From positions 40,618 to 83,614 of the forward strand of contig JBNGIS010001145.1 in assembly GCA_049999725.1 (NCBI GenBank): a DNA stretch of 42,997 nucleotides, in the 5' to 3' direction. Positions 10,216 through 20,865 of the stretch are shown piece after piece. The notes under the pieces are model-generated. The model had not been told where the DNA came from and searched no databases. It worked only from the letters and a program-made list of their open reading frames with translations. The position numbers and the translations under genes were made by a program. The DNA is from Haplomitrium mnioides. Its lineage: Eukaryota > Marchantiophyta > Haplomitriopsida > Calobryales. Position 1 is the first letter of the stretch, and each line of letters begins with the position of its first letter.

Positions 10216-10654
10216 CTGACAACACCAAAAGTCAAGTTAGGATTGAGCAACTTTTGATATTTATATGCATTTTGTAGGTTTGCAATGAAGGTGTCCATTG
10301 GCTTCATTTTGTTGAAGCATATTTTCTAAAAAGAGTCCTTGCAAAGACTCATTTTCATCCTCTGACTCTACATCAAGCCCAATGTGGGCTTTGTGACTCT
10401 CAAATCATAGTAACTTGGATCAAAAAGCTCAAATAACCTTACAACACTTCACTTAAAGTAACTTCAAAAGCAAATAATCTTAAAATGATTTTGACCCTAA
10501 AAGTGATTCTCTATCACTTCCTTCACTCCTCTATATTTTCTTATAAATAGCACAACATCATGCTTATATCAATACATAACCTTTGACTTCTAATCAATTA
10601 CATTCTCATCATTGTTGCAACTTTCAAATAATTGAATAACCTCTTGAGAGCATT
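10216..10654. other. Probable 3' flank or LTR of chromovirus F, no gene
   Basis: On the minus strand this follows F's chromodomain, so it should contain the 3' untranslated region and perhaps the 3' LTR. I could not place a TG/CA boundary or a polypurine tract. Confidence 0.35.
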
Positions 10655-11014
10655 CTCAAGATTTGATTAAGGCTCCTAAGTAGCATCCTGAAGTAGATAT
10701 TCTTTTCACAAAACCTTGTATTGAACTTGTGGATGTCACCCTCATTTGATAACTCTTTTTGCCAAAATGCAGTCCACTACATATTTTTCATGATCATCAA
10801 GAACAATAGCCGGAGGAGGAAGTTGAACATGATTTTGAAAAGAAGATGGACTAAGAACAAAAGGCTTAAGTTTAGAGATATGGAACATAGAATGAATCTT
10901 CATATGAAGAGGAAGATCAACATAACTTGAGAAATAGAGAAAGGACCATTCCAAGGATGGGATAACTAGCAGACTTGAGTATCTAAAAACAATAGGAGAT
11001 CGTGAGTAGATCAC
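10655..11014 (-). pseudogene. F integrase C-terminus and chromodomain
   Basis: The minus strand reads FHISKLKPF, then PPPAIVLDDHEKYVVDCILAK, the typical lead into a chromodomain, and continues past stops with VQYKVL, KEYLLQDAT and EP. Two TGA fall where Arg codons are expected and a TGA and a TAG where Trp is expected, consistent with CGA to TGA and TGG to TGA/TAG decay. Chromodomains help target integration to chromatin. Confidence 0.8.
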
Positions 11015-11027
11015 ATAACTTGGTCAT

Positions 11028-11374
11028 CTAAAACATAAGAGAAATCACGACAAAGTCTATCGGCATATTGTTTTTGCCGATTTTGAACAACAGTAAGATG
11101 GTTGCAAACATCTTACAAAGTAGAAGATAAACGAGACAAAAAAGTAGAAATACTTGGAACATTGAAGAAGAAAGAGAAAGCAAGCCACTATGAACAAGAG
11201 GATGTTGACTCAAATTAAGAAAGAAAGGAAACAACCCAGTATTTGCTTGTTTGAAGTTGATGTAAGCAAACTCCACCGCTAGTAAGAAACTATTGCAATT
11301 GGTGTGATGAAATTGATGAATGTGAGAAGAATATCCTTTATAGTGTGATTAGCATGCTCTATTTTCCCATCTAT
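11028..11374 (-). pseudogene. F integrase, distal decayed part
   Basis: It lies between the catalytic core and the chromodomain lead. One frame gives MEFAYINFKQANTGLFPFFL, resembling the conserved integrase stretch where E..YN follows the catalytic Glu. The remainder needs frameshifts and cannot be read cleanly. Confidence 0.55.
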
Positions 11375-11900
11375 TTAAAGATGATAAGCAATAGACATAG
11401 AGAGTTTGGCTTCTAAAAGCTTGAACAACTCTTGCCAAAACTTTCGAGTGAAACCCAGATCCCTATTAGATCTTAATACCTTGGGCATTCCATGATGACA
11501 GAAGATAGTATCAAAGCAAACTTTTTTCAATTGTAGAGCATCTACTCTATCCACTATTGGTGCTAAATGAATTTGCTTACTAAGCTTGTCCACAAACACC
11601 ACAATGGCAATAAACCCACAAGGCGTAGTTGGAAATGTAGTGGTAAGATCCAAACTTACATGCTCTCCATGAGAAGTAGAAATTGGTAGTGGTTGAAGAA
11701 ATCCTACTAGTTTTTATTTTCAAGCTTTGTTTTGCTGACAACTTCCACACAAACAAACAAAACCACAAACATCTTGAGCCAAGTTATGCCACCATAATAT
11801 ACGCTGAAGCAATTGTGTAGTTTTATCTACTTTAAAATGCTCTAAGATGGGAATGTCATGCGCTTCTTGTAAACAAGCCATTAAAAACATATCATCTTGT
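11375..11900 (-). pseudogene. F integrase zinc-binding domain and catalytic core
   Basis: The zinc-binding H-H-C-C domain is read as AHDIPILEHF then CGSCQQNKA (about 11890-11740), followed by the core: DLTTTFP with the first catalytic Asp, IVVFVDKLSKQIHLAPI, then LRSNRDLGFTRKFWQELF, where NRD stands for the usual DRD of the second Asp. Stops interrupt between the two domains near 11720. Confidence 0.8.
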
Positions 11901-12189
11901 AAATTTTACATTTGATGGCCTCAATAGAGAATACCATCTTGAATAGAAAAAGAACGATACTCACTATCTTTGACTGCGAATCATACTCAAGCAAGATTTA
12001 AAAAACTAGTGAAAGTTTTTGGCAAAAACTTTCACTAGTTGTCTCATCAAGATGTAATATGCTAATGTTAACCACCTCTATTGTATTTAGTTGATGATCT
12101 TACCTTCATGACAATGCATCAAGAATGGTGTGAAACTCTTCAAACTTGTACTCTAGCTTGATATCAAAGAGTTGCAATTGATCTTCCTA

Positions 12190-12450
12190 TCAATGATTGT
12201 GACTTGTCATATTTTCCAAATGAATCACTTGCAACAATGGTCTGTGATTTGTGTACATAAGTACCGATCTTCCTAAAAGATAGTGTCTCCATACCTTAGT
12301 AGCATAAACCATTTCCAATTGCTCTTGATCCCTTATAGAATTATTTCTCTCTATCGTATCTAATTGGCGTGACATGAAGGCAATTGGATGAAGTCCATCC
12401 TCAAACTCTTGTTGTAAAACTACTGCAATAGCAAAATTAGAAGCATCAAA
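12190..12450 (-). pseudogene. F RNase H fragment
   Basis: The minus strand reads VLQQEFEDGLHPIAFMSRQL, then a QEQLEMVYATKVWRHYLLGR stretch and MYTNHRPLLQV, the classic chromovirus RNase H core (family usually DKELLAIV..WRHYL and TDHxSL). The catalytic Glu of the middle motif is retained; the TDH Asp is now Asn. Confidence 0.8.
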
Positions 12451-12468
12451 ATCAAATATACAACATGT

Positions 12469-12827
12469 CTATAGACTATATAGTTGTAGAATATGACGAG
12501 AAGAGGCTGCATTCTTGAGTTGTTGAATTGTTGCTTGCTCTTTGGTGGTCCATTGAAACTTGACCTCTTTGCTTAGCAGATCTATAAGTGGTGTAGCAAA
12601 TATGTTCATAATAATGGATGAACTATTGATAGAAGGTTGCCAATCCATTGAAGGCTCTAATGTCTTTTGCCTCTTTTGGTGTTGGCTACTGTGCAATAAC
12701 TTTATATTTTTCTTCTTCCATCTTGATGCCATTTGTAGACACCTTGTGCCCTAGGTAAGTAACCTCTTGCTTCCAAAATTCACACTTGGATCTCTTGTGG
12801 GATAGCTTTCAATTGTGCAACCTTTAA
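12469..12827 (-). pseudogene. F RT C-terminus and connection domain
   Basis: The minus strand reads CEFWKQEVTYLGHKVSTNGI, then KMEEEK and PTPKEAKDIRAFNGLATFY, the usual end of RT leading to the connection region, followed by frameshifted TDLLSKEVKFQWTTKEQATI. It stops abruptly at the insertion point of B; the preceding RT residues are at 37447-37560. Confidence 0.8.
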
Positions 12828-12832
12828 AATAC
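12828..12832. other. Target site duplication of B, left copy (AATAC)
   Basis: AATAC directly precedes the LTR B start TGTCAC. The same five bases directly follow the right LTR end at 37447-37451. Confidence 0.88.
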
Positions 12833-15762
12833 TGTCACTCCCCTTCTTCAAGCCTTAACCTTCACAAGTGCCACTTGGAAGACAGGGGAGGATAGAATCA
12901 AGGTCTTAAGGTTCTTTTTTTAGATGGCCTCTATCCCGTTATCACTTTGAGGCTTTAAGAAATCCCTCTTACCTTACAAGCCCTTTACTCACCTCCTCAT
13001 TCCCATCAAATCTGATTATTCATTCACACCACCCAAGTCCACATTCACACCACCTTAGTATTCCTTGTGTAAATCTTTCAATGTACTTCAAGGGTCCCAA
13101 ATCAAGGCCCTGCCACCTTGTGTATACTTTAGAGGCATAAATGTATTGGACCCTGCACAATGGACAATAACAAGGGACTGGACTCCCCCTCTCAGAGTTG
13201 TCTTAAGGTCTGGTACAAGTATAAATCATATCTACTCTACTATAAGTTGTTTCCTACACAATAAAATAGAGTCAAGAGCAGAGTGCACTAACCTCAGAGT
13301 AACATGACTATGTTAAGGGACTTGACTCCCCTTTCTAAGGCTGTCCTAGGGACTGCACAATTGATACATGTTTAATCCTAGTCTAAATGTCTCTTGCACA
13401 AGGTAGCAGAATGCAAATCTAACTAATAAACATATACGCAATTACAACACACTCAAACCTTGCACTGCAACAAAACAGAGGCCTTGCAAGACCACAAAAA
13501 CTGGTCTCCCAGGAGACTCCTCCCTTTTGAGCCACTTAGCACCTTCCAACCCTCACATCAGCTCCCACACCCACACACCCTTCTCTAGATAGTTTTCAAC
13601 TTCCATCGCTAGAAGCTATGGATTTACTTCCTCAAGCTCGGAAGAGGATTTCTTTCACTTTCACCTCTGGAAGACAATCCTCCTAACTGCAGGTAGCTCA
13701 CTCCACCTCTGAGCCTCGAATAGGTCTTCTCTGCAGTGCGAAGGCACTAACGCAGCCACCCTCTTCACAGCTCCACTTGAAAGATAAACACCAGAGCGCA
13801 CTCCGAGCACTCAAGGTTGATGTTCCCGCACAAAGAATGCAGAGACAACCCCAAGATCCCACTTGGCAGCCTCTCCCAAATTCTCAACAGACCGGATCCC
13901 CTTCAAATTCCCCATATCGATCCACCTCTGCTCTTGGTCCACCCATAAGGATGAGTTCACTTGGATCGCCCGAGCCTCTAGAGCTCTCCGCCCAACGATT
14001 CTTGGCACCCCTCCAGTCCACCTCCACCTTTGCTAGCCCCTAGTGCAAGTTCACTTGCTTCACGCGATTTCTCACTAGAATCCTTATTCTGCCTTACCTC
14101 GTTGCGCTTTCCTTGTCTTGAGATCGCAGGCGCGTCTCTAATTTGCTTGCACATCAACCTGATTGAATTCAGAGCCCGTTGATGTATACTCCCCAAGCTT
14201 CCACTGCTCTTGTGAGTCCTTCCCGTTTGAAATGTCATTATTCCTGTTAGGCTCGGACACAGACGTTGCGACACCTGTCTCGCCTGTTCGTAGAATGATG
14301 CCAAGTACAACGGTCATACGAGAGTGAGTTTGAGGAATCTTACGGACTGAGATTTCGCATATTCCCACGGAACCCAAGTATGAAGAAACCCTCAAAACAT
14401 AATTCCGAAGAATCCCGCGGAAAAGAAGTCCAACGAGATCTCAAAGATTTGCATCCGGAGATTCTTGCGGATCCGAGTCCGTAGAATCCATCGGGACCTA
14501 AGGTCCATTGTTGACTTTTCCTCCGTTGCCGCCATTCGACGCCGCATTCAACCTAGAAGTTGGACCGGTGCCTTGACCTTGCTCCATAGTTGACCGCGGA
14601 TCCTAATCCGAAGGGTTCGATGGGCAAGGAAGTCCGAAGGATCTCTCGGACTCCTTCGAAGTGCCACGTGTCAAGGTTGACTCTCTTTTGTGCCTGCTGT
14701 CTGACGTCGTTTTCCAAGGAGAAGGCGGACCGCTGCGCTGACTTGTTTATGTGGTTGACTCCTCTCTGACCCGAAGGATCCAACAGACCCTTCCTAAGTG
14801 CCACGTAATCCAAAGTTGTGCCGTCCGACGCCGTTTTTCACAAGGGAGCTTAACTGTCGCGCTGACTTTGGGTTCCGATGAAGACCGCGGACTCTCCCTT
14901 TTAGCCATGTTTCCGCTAAGCTCTGTAGGCCTCCTTCGCCTACCACGTCTTCGTCGAAACCCTCGGACACTTCTGAGGGTGCCACGATTCCGAAAACAGC
15001 CCACGGGCCTCCTGCGCCTGCCACGTTTCTGCTGATGCCCTATGGACACCCCGGGCCCACCATCTCTTCGTAAGGATCCGCAGATTCCTTGGGCCCGCCA
15101 CAACCCCACAGAGACAATCGGACTCCCTGACGACGCCACATAATCCGCTGAATCTTGCGAGCACTGAAGGAAGGGGTCACGTACCCCAGTAGACTCGTTT
15201 CATGCTAGAGGGATTGAAGCGTCCCTTGTTCCCTAGCCTAGTCGCTGCTCGTGAAGGCCCTGACCCTTCCTTTCTCTCCTCGATCTTCGCCTCTGGTGTG
15301 TGGCATCTGAAGGTTTACCTTGGGGCCTTTCCTTGTCTGCGGTCACTTCTTCCACTGCCATCCTTCGACCTTTGCCCCACGTCTCGGATCCTTCGATCTT
15401 CCTCATGGCTAATCGCCTCTGGTGACGTTCCTTCCTCCTTGCTAGGCATTGACTCCTGCATTTCGAAGACACTCATAGACTACCTTCTACTTCCGTAGAA
15501 TTCTAGTGGTGCCCCCTTTGCGGGCGGACACAACTCCTTGTTTCACCCCTGAAGCCTCCCTGCAAGCCCATCTTCAGCCGACCTCCCTCCTCGTCTTTCA
15601 CCACTCCACTTTCTTCCTTGGATCCAGACGATCCGCTCTTATATGATGATTGAAGTCAATCTGCTGCTTTGGAGGTACCGTAGCACTTACAGGAGGGAAT
15701 TTGTGCCAATGCCACCTCTGATCTCTTGAATCCTCCCTAATGCTCCAAATCACTGGTTGACA
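12833..15762 (-). repeat. 3' LTR of element B, about 2.93 kb
   Basis: The minus strand begins TGTCAACCAGTGATTTGGAG at 15762 and ends GAGTGACA at 12833. It pairs with 34483-37446 over the whole length. It contains CACGTG near 14665 next to TTGAC at about 14674, several further TTGAC cores (about 14510-14760) and many GCCACGT words. It lacks the GTTCTTAY octamers and the ~50-bp minisatellite of A and C. Confidence 0.92.
14505..14905. promoter_or_regulatory. W-box/G-box module repeats, LTR B left
   Basis: Three module copies with words CGACGCCG, GCGCTGACTT and GTTGACTCCTCTCTGACC. TTGAC occurs near 14510, 14571, 14590, 14674 and 14754. The composite GCCACGTGTCAAGGTTGAC matches A with one change. 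Confidence 0.5.
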
Positions 15763-15765
15763 TAA

Positions 15766-15775
15766 CTCCCCCTTC
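15766..15775 (-). other. Polypurine tract of element B
   Basis: The minus strand reads GAAGGGGGAG, followed by TTA and the LTR start TGTCAA. This is the expected site for plus-strand DNA priming next to the 3' LTR. C has GAAGGGAGAG at the same place. Confidence 0.8.
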
Positions 15776-16008
15776 GAGTGTGAAGCAACCTCATGAACAC
15801 CCTTACCCGTTCTGGAATCTGTTGGTTGCCTCCTCCGTAGTGGTCACTGACTGGCTTCCGTAGTTGCTGCAGTGCAATCTCACAACCCCCCTTCCCCCCT
15901 CCCACATACTCATACACGCAACACAACTGCCTGCACTCGCACACACACTCACCCTTGCTGACCATGAATTGCCGATTGGATCATGCTTGGCCTCTCTCCT
16001 TCCTCCTC
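15776..16008. other. B 3' untranslated region
   Basis: Between the integrase stop and the polypurine tract. It is C-rich on the plus strand with CACACA runs; no coding signal was accepted. Confidence 0.5.
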
Positions 16009-17139
16009 CTAGTTTACGTAGCTTTTGAGACTGTCAAAGTGCACTCGATTGGCAAACTTGTCGCCCTCCAACGTCTCCAATTCCGCCGACCCATTTCGAT
16101 GTAGGTTCTTCAACACAAAGGGACCCATCCACTTAGTGTGCAATTTCTCAAGAAAATGCACAAACCTGTTGTCATATAGCATCACCAGGTTCCCCTCCTA
16201 GATATCGGTCGGTTTCAGCCCCTTATCATGCTATCTCTTCCTCAATTGTTGTTGGTGCTCCAATCTTCCTTGGGCTAGCTCTCAGGTTTCCTCCAAGCTC
16301 TCCAGTTGATAGCTCCTCTCCCTCCTGCTCTGATCATCTGCCATTCTCTCCTGTTCTAGTAGTTGCCTAGTGGGAACCTCATATTCTACTAGCACTAGAG
16401 CATGTTGTCCAAAGACTAAGAAATAGGGGCAGTGGCCCATTGTGGTCTTGTATGCTATATTGTAGGCATGGGTTGCAGTGAGCAGCTTGAGATCCCAATC
16501 TGATTTGTTGGCTGTCACCGTCTTGCTGAGGATCTTACCCATGATCCCATTTGCTCTTTCGATAAGACCATTAGCCTTGGGATGGTAGGCTGTGGTGCGA
16601 CAATGCTTGACCAGTTACCGGTTAGTCAGGTCTTGGATAACCTGATTGATGAAGTGGGTGTCTTGATCACTTACTAGCTCCAAATGGGGCCCGAACTTGC
16701 AGATCATTTTCTCATAGAGGAAGGCCATCATCGTCTTGGCATCATCCTTCCGAGTGGCTCTTGCCTCCACCCACTTGGTTGCATAATCTGTGGCCATCAA
16801 GATGTATCTGTTGGCTCTACGAGTGGAGGGTGCAATTGGGTCAATGAAATCAATCCCCCACTTTTCAAAAGGTGCCAGGGGGATAATGGGAACCAGAGGA
16901 TGGTGTTGATTAGTTGCAAGCCTCCCCGTTCTCTGACATCTATTGCACCTCTTCACCCAGAAGTGCACATCTTTGTGCAAAGTAGGCCACCAGTACCCTG
17001 CATCCAAAATTTTCTTGATAGTGGTGTCTGCTTCAAAATGGCCTCCTACCTCCTCTCCATGTAGGGTCCGCATTACCATTGTGGATTGATCCCGCTCTAG
17101 ATACCATCTGATCATCCCATCATACCCCCTATTGTGCAA
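16009..17139 (-). pseudogene. pol: Element B integrase
   Basis: One frame carries the whole domain. Zinc-binding: HGEEVGGHFE then AGYWWPT and CNRCQR (about 17080-16940). Core: Asp in WGIDFID (about 16845), Asp in SDQDTHF (about 16660), Glu in NGLIERANG (about 16556). C-terminal domain: LVMLYDNRFVHFLEKLHTKW and GPFVLKN, ending LKSYVN at a natural TAG, 16009-16011. In-frame damage: TAA at 16615-16617, TGA at 16282-16284 (where Trp fits), and two TAG between about 16240 and 16190. A one-base frameshift near 17130-17140 separates it from RNase H. No chromodomain follows. Confidence 0.9.
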
Positions 17140-17930
17140 TACTCATGTGATCAAGAGGTATGGTTTCACCTTCCTCTTTGTTGTTGTTCTTCTGAATCTG
17201 GGCGGAACAGAGGAATTCAGTGATAGTAGCATAGTCTCTGGCCCTTATAGCTTTCACATGGAACAGGTCTTCATCCAGAAATGCATGACCCACCTCCTCT
17301 TGGTTGATTGGCCCAACAATTCTGGAGAAGAAGTCGGCGTTGCTGTGCTTCCTCTCGAGTTTGATCATGACTTCAAAGTTGAATTCCTGCAGGAGAAGCA
17401 CCCACCTCGCAATCTGACCGGTGACATCTGGTTTGTTCACCATATACTTGAGTGCATTGTAATCGGTATAGAAGATCACTTTGTAATGCAGCAAGTAATG
17501 TCTGAATTTCTTCAAGGCATAGATAATTCCCAGGGCTTCCCGATCCGTTGTAGAGTAATTCTTCTCTATGGGGGCCAATAGCCTGCTGGCAAAATAGATT
17601 GGATGATCTCGCCCTTTCTCATCCGTTTGACTCAGCACCGTCTCGATGCAAAAGCCAGACACATCAATCATCACATGGAATTCCCTCCCCCAACTAGGAG
17701 GTACTAAAACCGGGGCGCTCGCCAATCTCCTCTTTAATTCTGTGAAGCTTGCCAGTCTTTCAAAGGTGCTACCCCCCCTGGTCATTTGGATGAGGGGTAG
17801 AGCTATTGAGGCGAATTGGTCAATGAATCTTCTATAATATCCGACGCACCCGAAGAATCCTTGCACCTCTTTTAGGCTGGTGGGAAATGCGACATTCATC
17901 CAATTGGCAATCTTCTCTTGATCCATGTGG
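17129..17930 (-). pseudogene. pol: Element B connection domain and RNase H
   Basis: The minus strand starts inside the RT-RNase H connection (MDQEKIANW, SLKEVQGFFGCVGYYRRFID) and runs through RNase H: FHVMIDVSGFCIETVLSQTD, DREALGIIYALKKFRHYLL, YTDYNALKYMVNK and NADFFSRI. The catalytic acidic residues of the D, E and D motifs are present. Upstream of MDQEKI (about 17925) homology stops and foreign sequence begins, so the RT fingers, palm and active site are lost. The open frame extends to 18010 only by chance readthrough. Confidence 0.88.
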
Positions 17931-18787
17931 CGATATGGTCCTGAGCTTAAGAAGGGAAAAGTGAGAAAAGACTCTATTGCAGAAGTGTGATGAGCTACAG
18001 AAGGGTTCATGTTTCATGATATTGGTGATTTGAGGGATATAAGAGAAGCCAACTATCAGGAGGTGTGTCCTTCAGCAGCTGGTGTTGGGAGAAAGGGAAA
18101 TGAGGAATTGGAAAAATGTTAGTCTCCTGGACTTAGGAGAGAGAAGCCATTGCTATGAGTTTCTTCTTACTTGAAGATCTTCTTGGAGTGAAAAAGGTGC
18201 CAGGTTGGATCTTGATGAAGTTACTTTAGAAGTCTTCTTTGGAAGTAAAAATATAAAAATAATATAATGATAGATTAAAAGTTGATTTTACTTATGAAGA
18301 AAGAACAATAGAGTATAACTATAGTATAGAAGAAAGAAAAAATGAAAATATAAAAAGTATAAAAATAAAATAAAATGAAATAAAACTAACCTACTGTTGA
18401 GGGCCAAGCCAAGCCCACTAACCTATCTATCTAACTTGGAGGACAGCATGCCATGGGGAAGGGTTAAGCCCTGAACTAGATCCGTCCAGAGGCAGAAGAA
18501 GGGAATAAGCAGGTGGCCTTACACCCCTCTAGGGGGCTGCCTCTCGAAAGGAAGAGAGAGTGAGATCTATATATATTGCTCGAGCGACAGTGAGGAAAAC
18601 TTATGGGATAAGTGGATGGTCCTGGGTTTGACGAGCTCATGTGAAGAAGACTCCCATGCGGAAACAATCGAATGAGGAAGTGTTGTGTCCTGTTTGGCAA
18701 ATTGAAGGACTGGGATCGAATGGTGGCAGATGCGCGGAAGAAATGATGAGGAAGAATTTCCCCTTACTGCTGCGGTTACTCGAATAG

Positions 18788-18887
18788 NNNNNNNNNNNNN
18801 NNNNNNNNNNNNNNNNNNNNNNNNNNNNNNNNNNNNNNNNNNNNNNNNNNNNNNNNNNNNNNNNNNNNNNNNNNNNNNNNNNNNNNN
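18788..18887. other. Assembly gap, 100 N
   Basis: Exactly 100 N inside block D, a conventional placeholder of unknown true length. Confidence 0.97.
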
Positions 18888-19556
18888 TCGAAGGATCCGT
18901 TGTTATGCTGTTCTGAAGAGTTCTAAGGTCTAAAATTCCGAATGTTCTGATTTACGAATTTAAAGAGCTGGCCTTGTGATAATGAAGTGAGGGCACGATG
19001 AGGCAGAAGATCTCCTTGTGAAGAAGTAAATTTGCAAGGAGGAGGCCTATGCTAATCACCTAGCAAGAAGAAGCTAAAGTGAAAGAAAATCGATCATCGG
19101 TGACGAAGAATTCCCAGCTGCTACACGCTCTACTATGGAGAAGAGATCTGCGAAGCAAACGTGTAGTGAAGAAAATCCCTGCTGCGACATTTAAATGAAG
19201 AATCAAATCCGACGTAGGGCTTGCTGGAATTGATTGATCTGCGATGCTGCCTATTCTTACTGCGAAATCAAACTGAATGAAGGCTGCAGATTACGTTGAA
19301 GAGAGGGCGAATGATCGAGCTGCCATGGAAGAGGAATTTCTGTTGCGCGATTGGAATGAGAGGAGAAAACAAATGATGATTGCTATTTGGACTGGTTGAA
19401 ATCGAATAGTGAAGGATGAATGTCCTTAATTGAAGAATCAGATGAGAACGAGTGATGTGATGAACGATTCGAGTGAATCTGAGGAATCCGTGAAGAGCGA
19501 GGTCCTTTGTCCGCGGGGAGTCCGATCCGAAGAAAGGAGTGGAAGGGAACCTTCTT

Positions 19557-19657
19557 AAGTGGGGAACCCCACTTAGTTGGTTCCGATCAGCCTTCCTAAG
19601 TGGGGAGGACTGGTTAAACTAGTTCCGTGTGGGTATCTGAAGTGGGTAACCCCACTT
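19557..19657. repeat. Two AAGTGGG palindromes in block D
   Basis: AAGTGGGGAACCCCACTT at 19557-19574 (8-bp arms, 2-base centre) and AAGTGGGTAACCCCACTT at 19640-19657 (one arm mismatch). C has AAGTGGGATTCCCACTT at 24937-24953, with 8-bp arms. Confidence 0.8.
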
Positions 19658-20024
19658 AAGAGGGATCCGAAGCGGGAGAAGGATTAAGCGGCCAAAAATG
19701 TGATATATAGACGATTCAGACGGAAGGGACAAGGTGATTTTAAAAGTTCGAACGGGTCCTGCGGAAGATCTCCAAAAGTTCGAAATGGATTTACGGGAGC
19801 TATAGTTCTTACAACAAACTTTTCCACGGATGAGTAAGGGGAGTAATGGCTGAACGGCCGAAATAGCAATCTATCGACAATCAGGACTATGGAAAGAATA
19901 AATGAGTATCATCAAAATAGTGACTTATCGCCGATCCAGACTGAAAGAAAGGCAAGATTGAAAGTTCGAATCGGACAGAGAGGAAAGTTTGACGTGCGAG
20001 GAGCTGCAAGGGAGTTTTATGTTT

Positions 20025-20736
20025 GTTCTTATATCAAACGTTTTTGTAACTAAGTGAAGGGAGATTCAAGTGCATGGTTCTTATTCGGTGAGGACGAGGT
20101 GGTTATCTTCAAAGGAGATGCGAGTTGTTCTTACAGCGAGCGTTTCGACGAGTTAACTAAGAGGAGAGACCTTCTTCATTGTTCTTATGCCAAACGATGG
20201 AAGAAGCTAGTTCCAAAGGAGAGCTCGAGTAGTTCTTATATTGAGCCAGTTAAAGAGTTAGTGGAAATGGGGCGTGGGAAGAAGTTCTGACAGTGAGTTA
20301 GAGAGAGAAGAGGAGCTTGGTTTACTAGGCTTGATCCCGAAAGGGATTGATGGGTTGTTGTTTTTGCCGCTCGGCCTGATTGCTGGCCGCGGTTGTTCCT
20401 TTGATGCTTGAAAGTTAATAAAGTTGTTAACTTTCGGTCAAAAAAAGAAAAAAGAAAAAAAAAAAGAAAAGAGGAGCTTGGATATGTTCTTATTACGAGG
20501 ATGGAGACAGTTGGGTGAAGATGAGCTTTTCCAACTGAATCCTAGGAAAACTACCAAGGCTGTTCTGTTGATCTAGTCTAGGAAATCAAGTAGGATTTAG
20601 TTAGTGTAATTACATGTAGATTAGTATTTGTGATGTCAGTAGATAGCAGTAGACAGAAGATCTAATTACTGTAGTTAGTTGAAGATTAGATTAGTAGTAT
20701 GGTACTTAGATAGGATTAGTTACAATATGTTCTTAT
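20025..20736 (+). promoter_or_regulatory. Array of seven GTTCTTAY octamers in block D
   Basis: Starts are at 20025, 20077, 20127, 20181, 20232, 20486 and 20729. The first five are spaced 52, 50, 54 and 51 bases; the 161-bp retroinsertion (with duplication) separates the fifth from the sixth. Between copies the sequence is only weakly similar (words CAAACG, GGAGAG), so the octamer is the best conserved part of a decayed tandem repeat. Confidence 0.6.
20308..20481 (+). mobile_element. 148-bp polyadenylated retroinsertion (truncated LINE or SINE) with 13-bp duplication
   Basis: AAGAGGAGCTTGG occurs at 20308-20320 and again at 20469-20481. Between them are 119 bases of unique sequence, AATAAA at 20417-20422, then an A-rich tail 20440-20468. 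A long direct duplication plus a 3' A tail is the hallmark of LINE-machinery insertion (established). No clear tRNA-type A/B boxes were found, so a 5'-truncated LINE or processed transcript is more likely than a tRNA-derived SINE. Confidence 0.82.
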
Positions 20737-20865
20737 AGGAGAATAGGAGTAGTGGAGAAAGGGGTACAAGGAGGTTTGCCTTGTATCACTCTCGGGTCTC
20801 TTTCGACCCGTAGGACCCGTTCGAACTTTCGGAGATCTTCTGATTTCAACCCAGTTAGCTCCCGT

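Larger units (their letters stand above)
10655..12827 (-). mobile_element. Chromovirus F (Ty3/gypsy), decayed, pol 3' half
   Basis: Minus-strand remnants run in the order RT C-terminus, RNase H, integrase, chromodomain. A C-terminal chromodomain is diagnostic of plant chromoviruses (established). All parts are riddled with stops, so this is the oldest recognisable element here. Element B is inserted in its RT: the sequence before the connection domain ends at the AATAC duplication and resumes at 37447. Confidence 0.85.
17931..20865 (+). mobile_element. Block D: LTR-like sequence related to A/C LTRs, opposite orientation
   Basis: No gene is recognised. On the plus strand it shares the following with the minus-strand LTRs of A and C, in the same order: CCTTCCTAAGTGGGGA-type palindromes (19557-19657), a GACTTATCG..GATC..GACTGAAAG stretch near 19920 that matches C, then repeated GTTCTTAY octamers. 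I read it as a diverged LTR of the same superfamily in the opposite direction. Neither end could be fixed: on the left it abuts B's connection domain, on the right C's truncated gag. The part 17931-18400 is AT-rich and may be separate. A TATATATA run is near 18570. Confidence 0.5.

Noticed and set aside
7055-12827. A host gene in the AT-rich region
   Set aside because: No frame over about 100 codons, and the only recognisable protein similarity is to chromovirus pol.
13000-15500. Many open frames of 60-130 codons in the LTRs of B (and equivalents in C and A)
   Set aside because: They differ in frame and length between the paired LTRs and overlap on both strands; shadows of GC-rich LTR sequence.
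17132-17581. 149-codon plus-strand frame opposite RNase H
   Set aside because: Antisense to a well-supported RNase H frame with recognisable catalytic motifs.
18560-18590. TATATATA as a definite promoter of block D
   Set aside because: Single AT-rich word with no confirmed transcription start or LTR boundary.
20321-20440. tRNA-derived SINE with pol III boxes
   Set aside because: No convincing A or B box could be placed; a truncated LINE or processed transcript fits as well.
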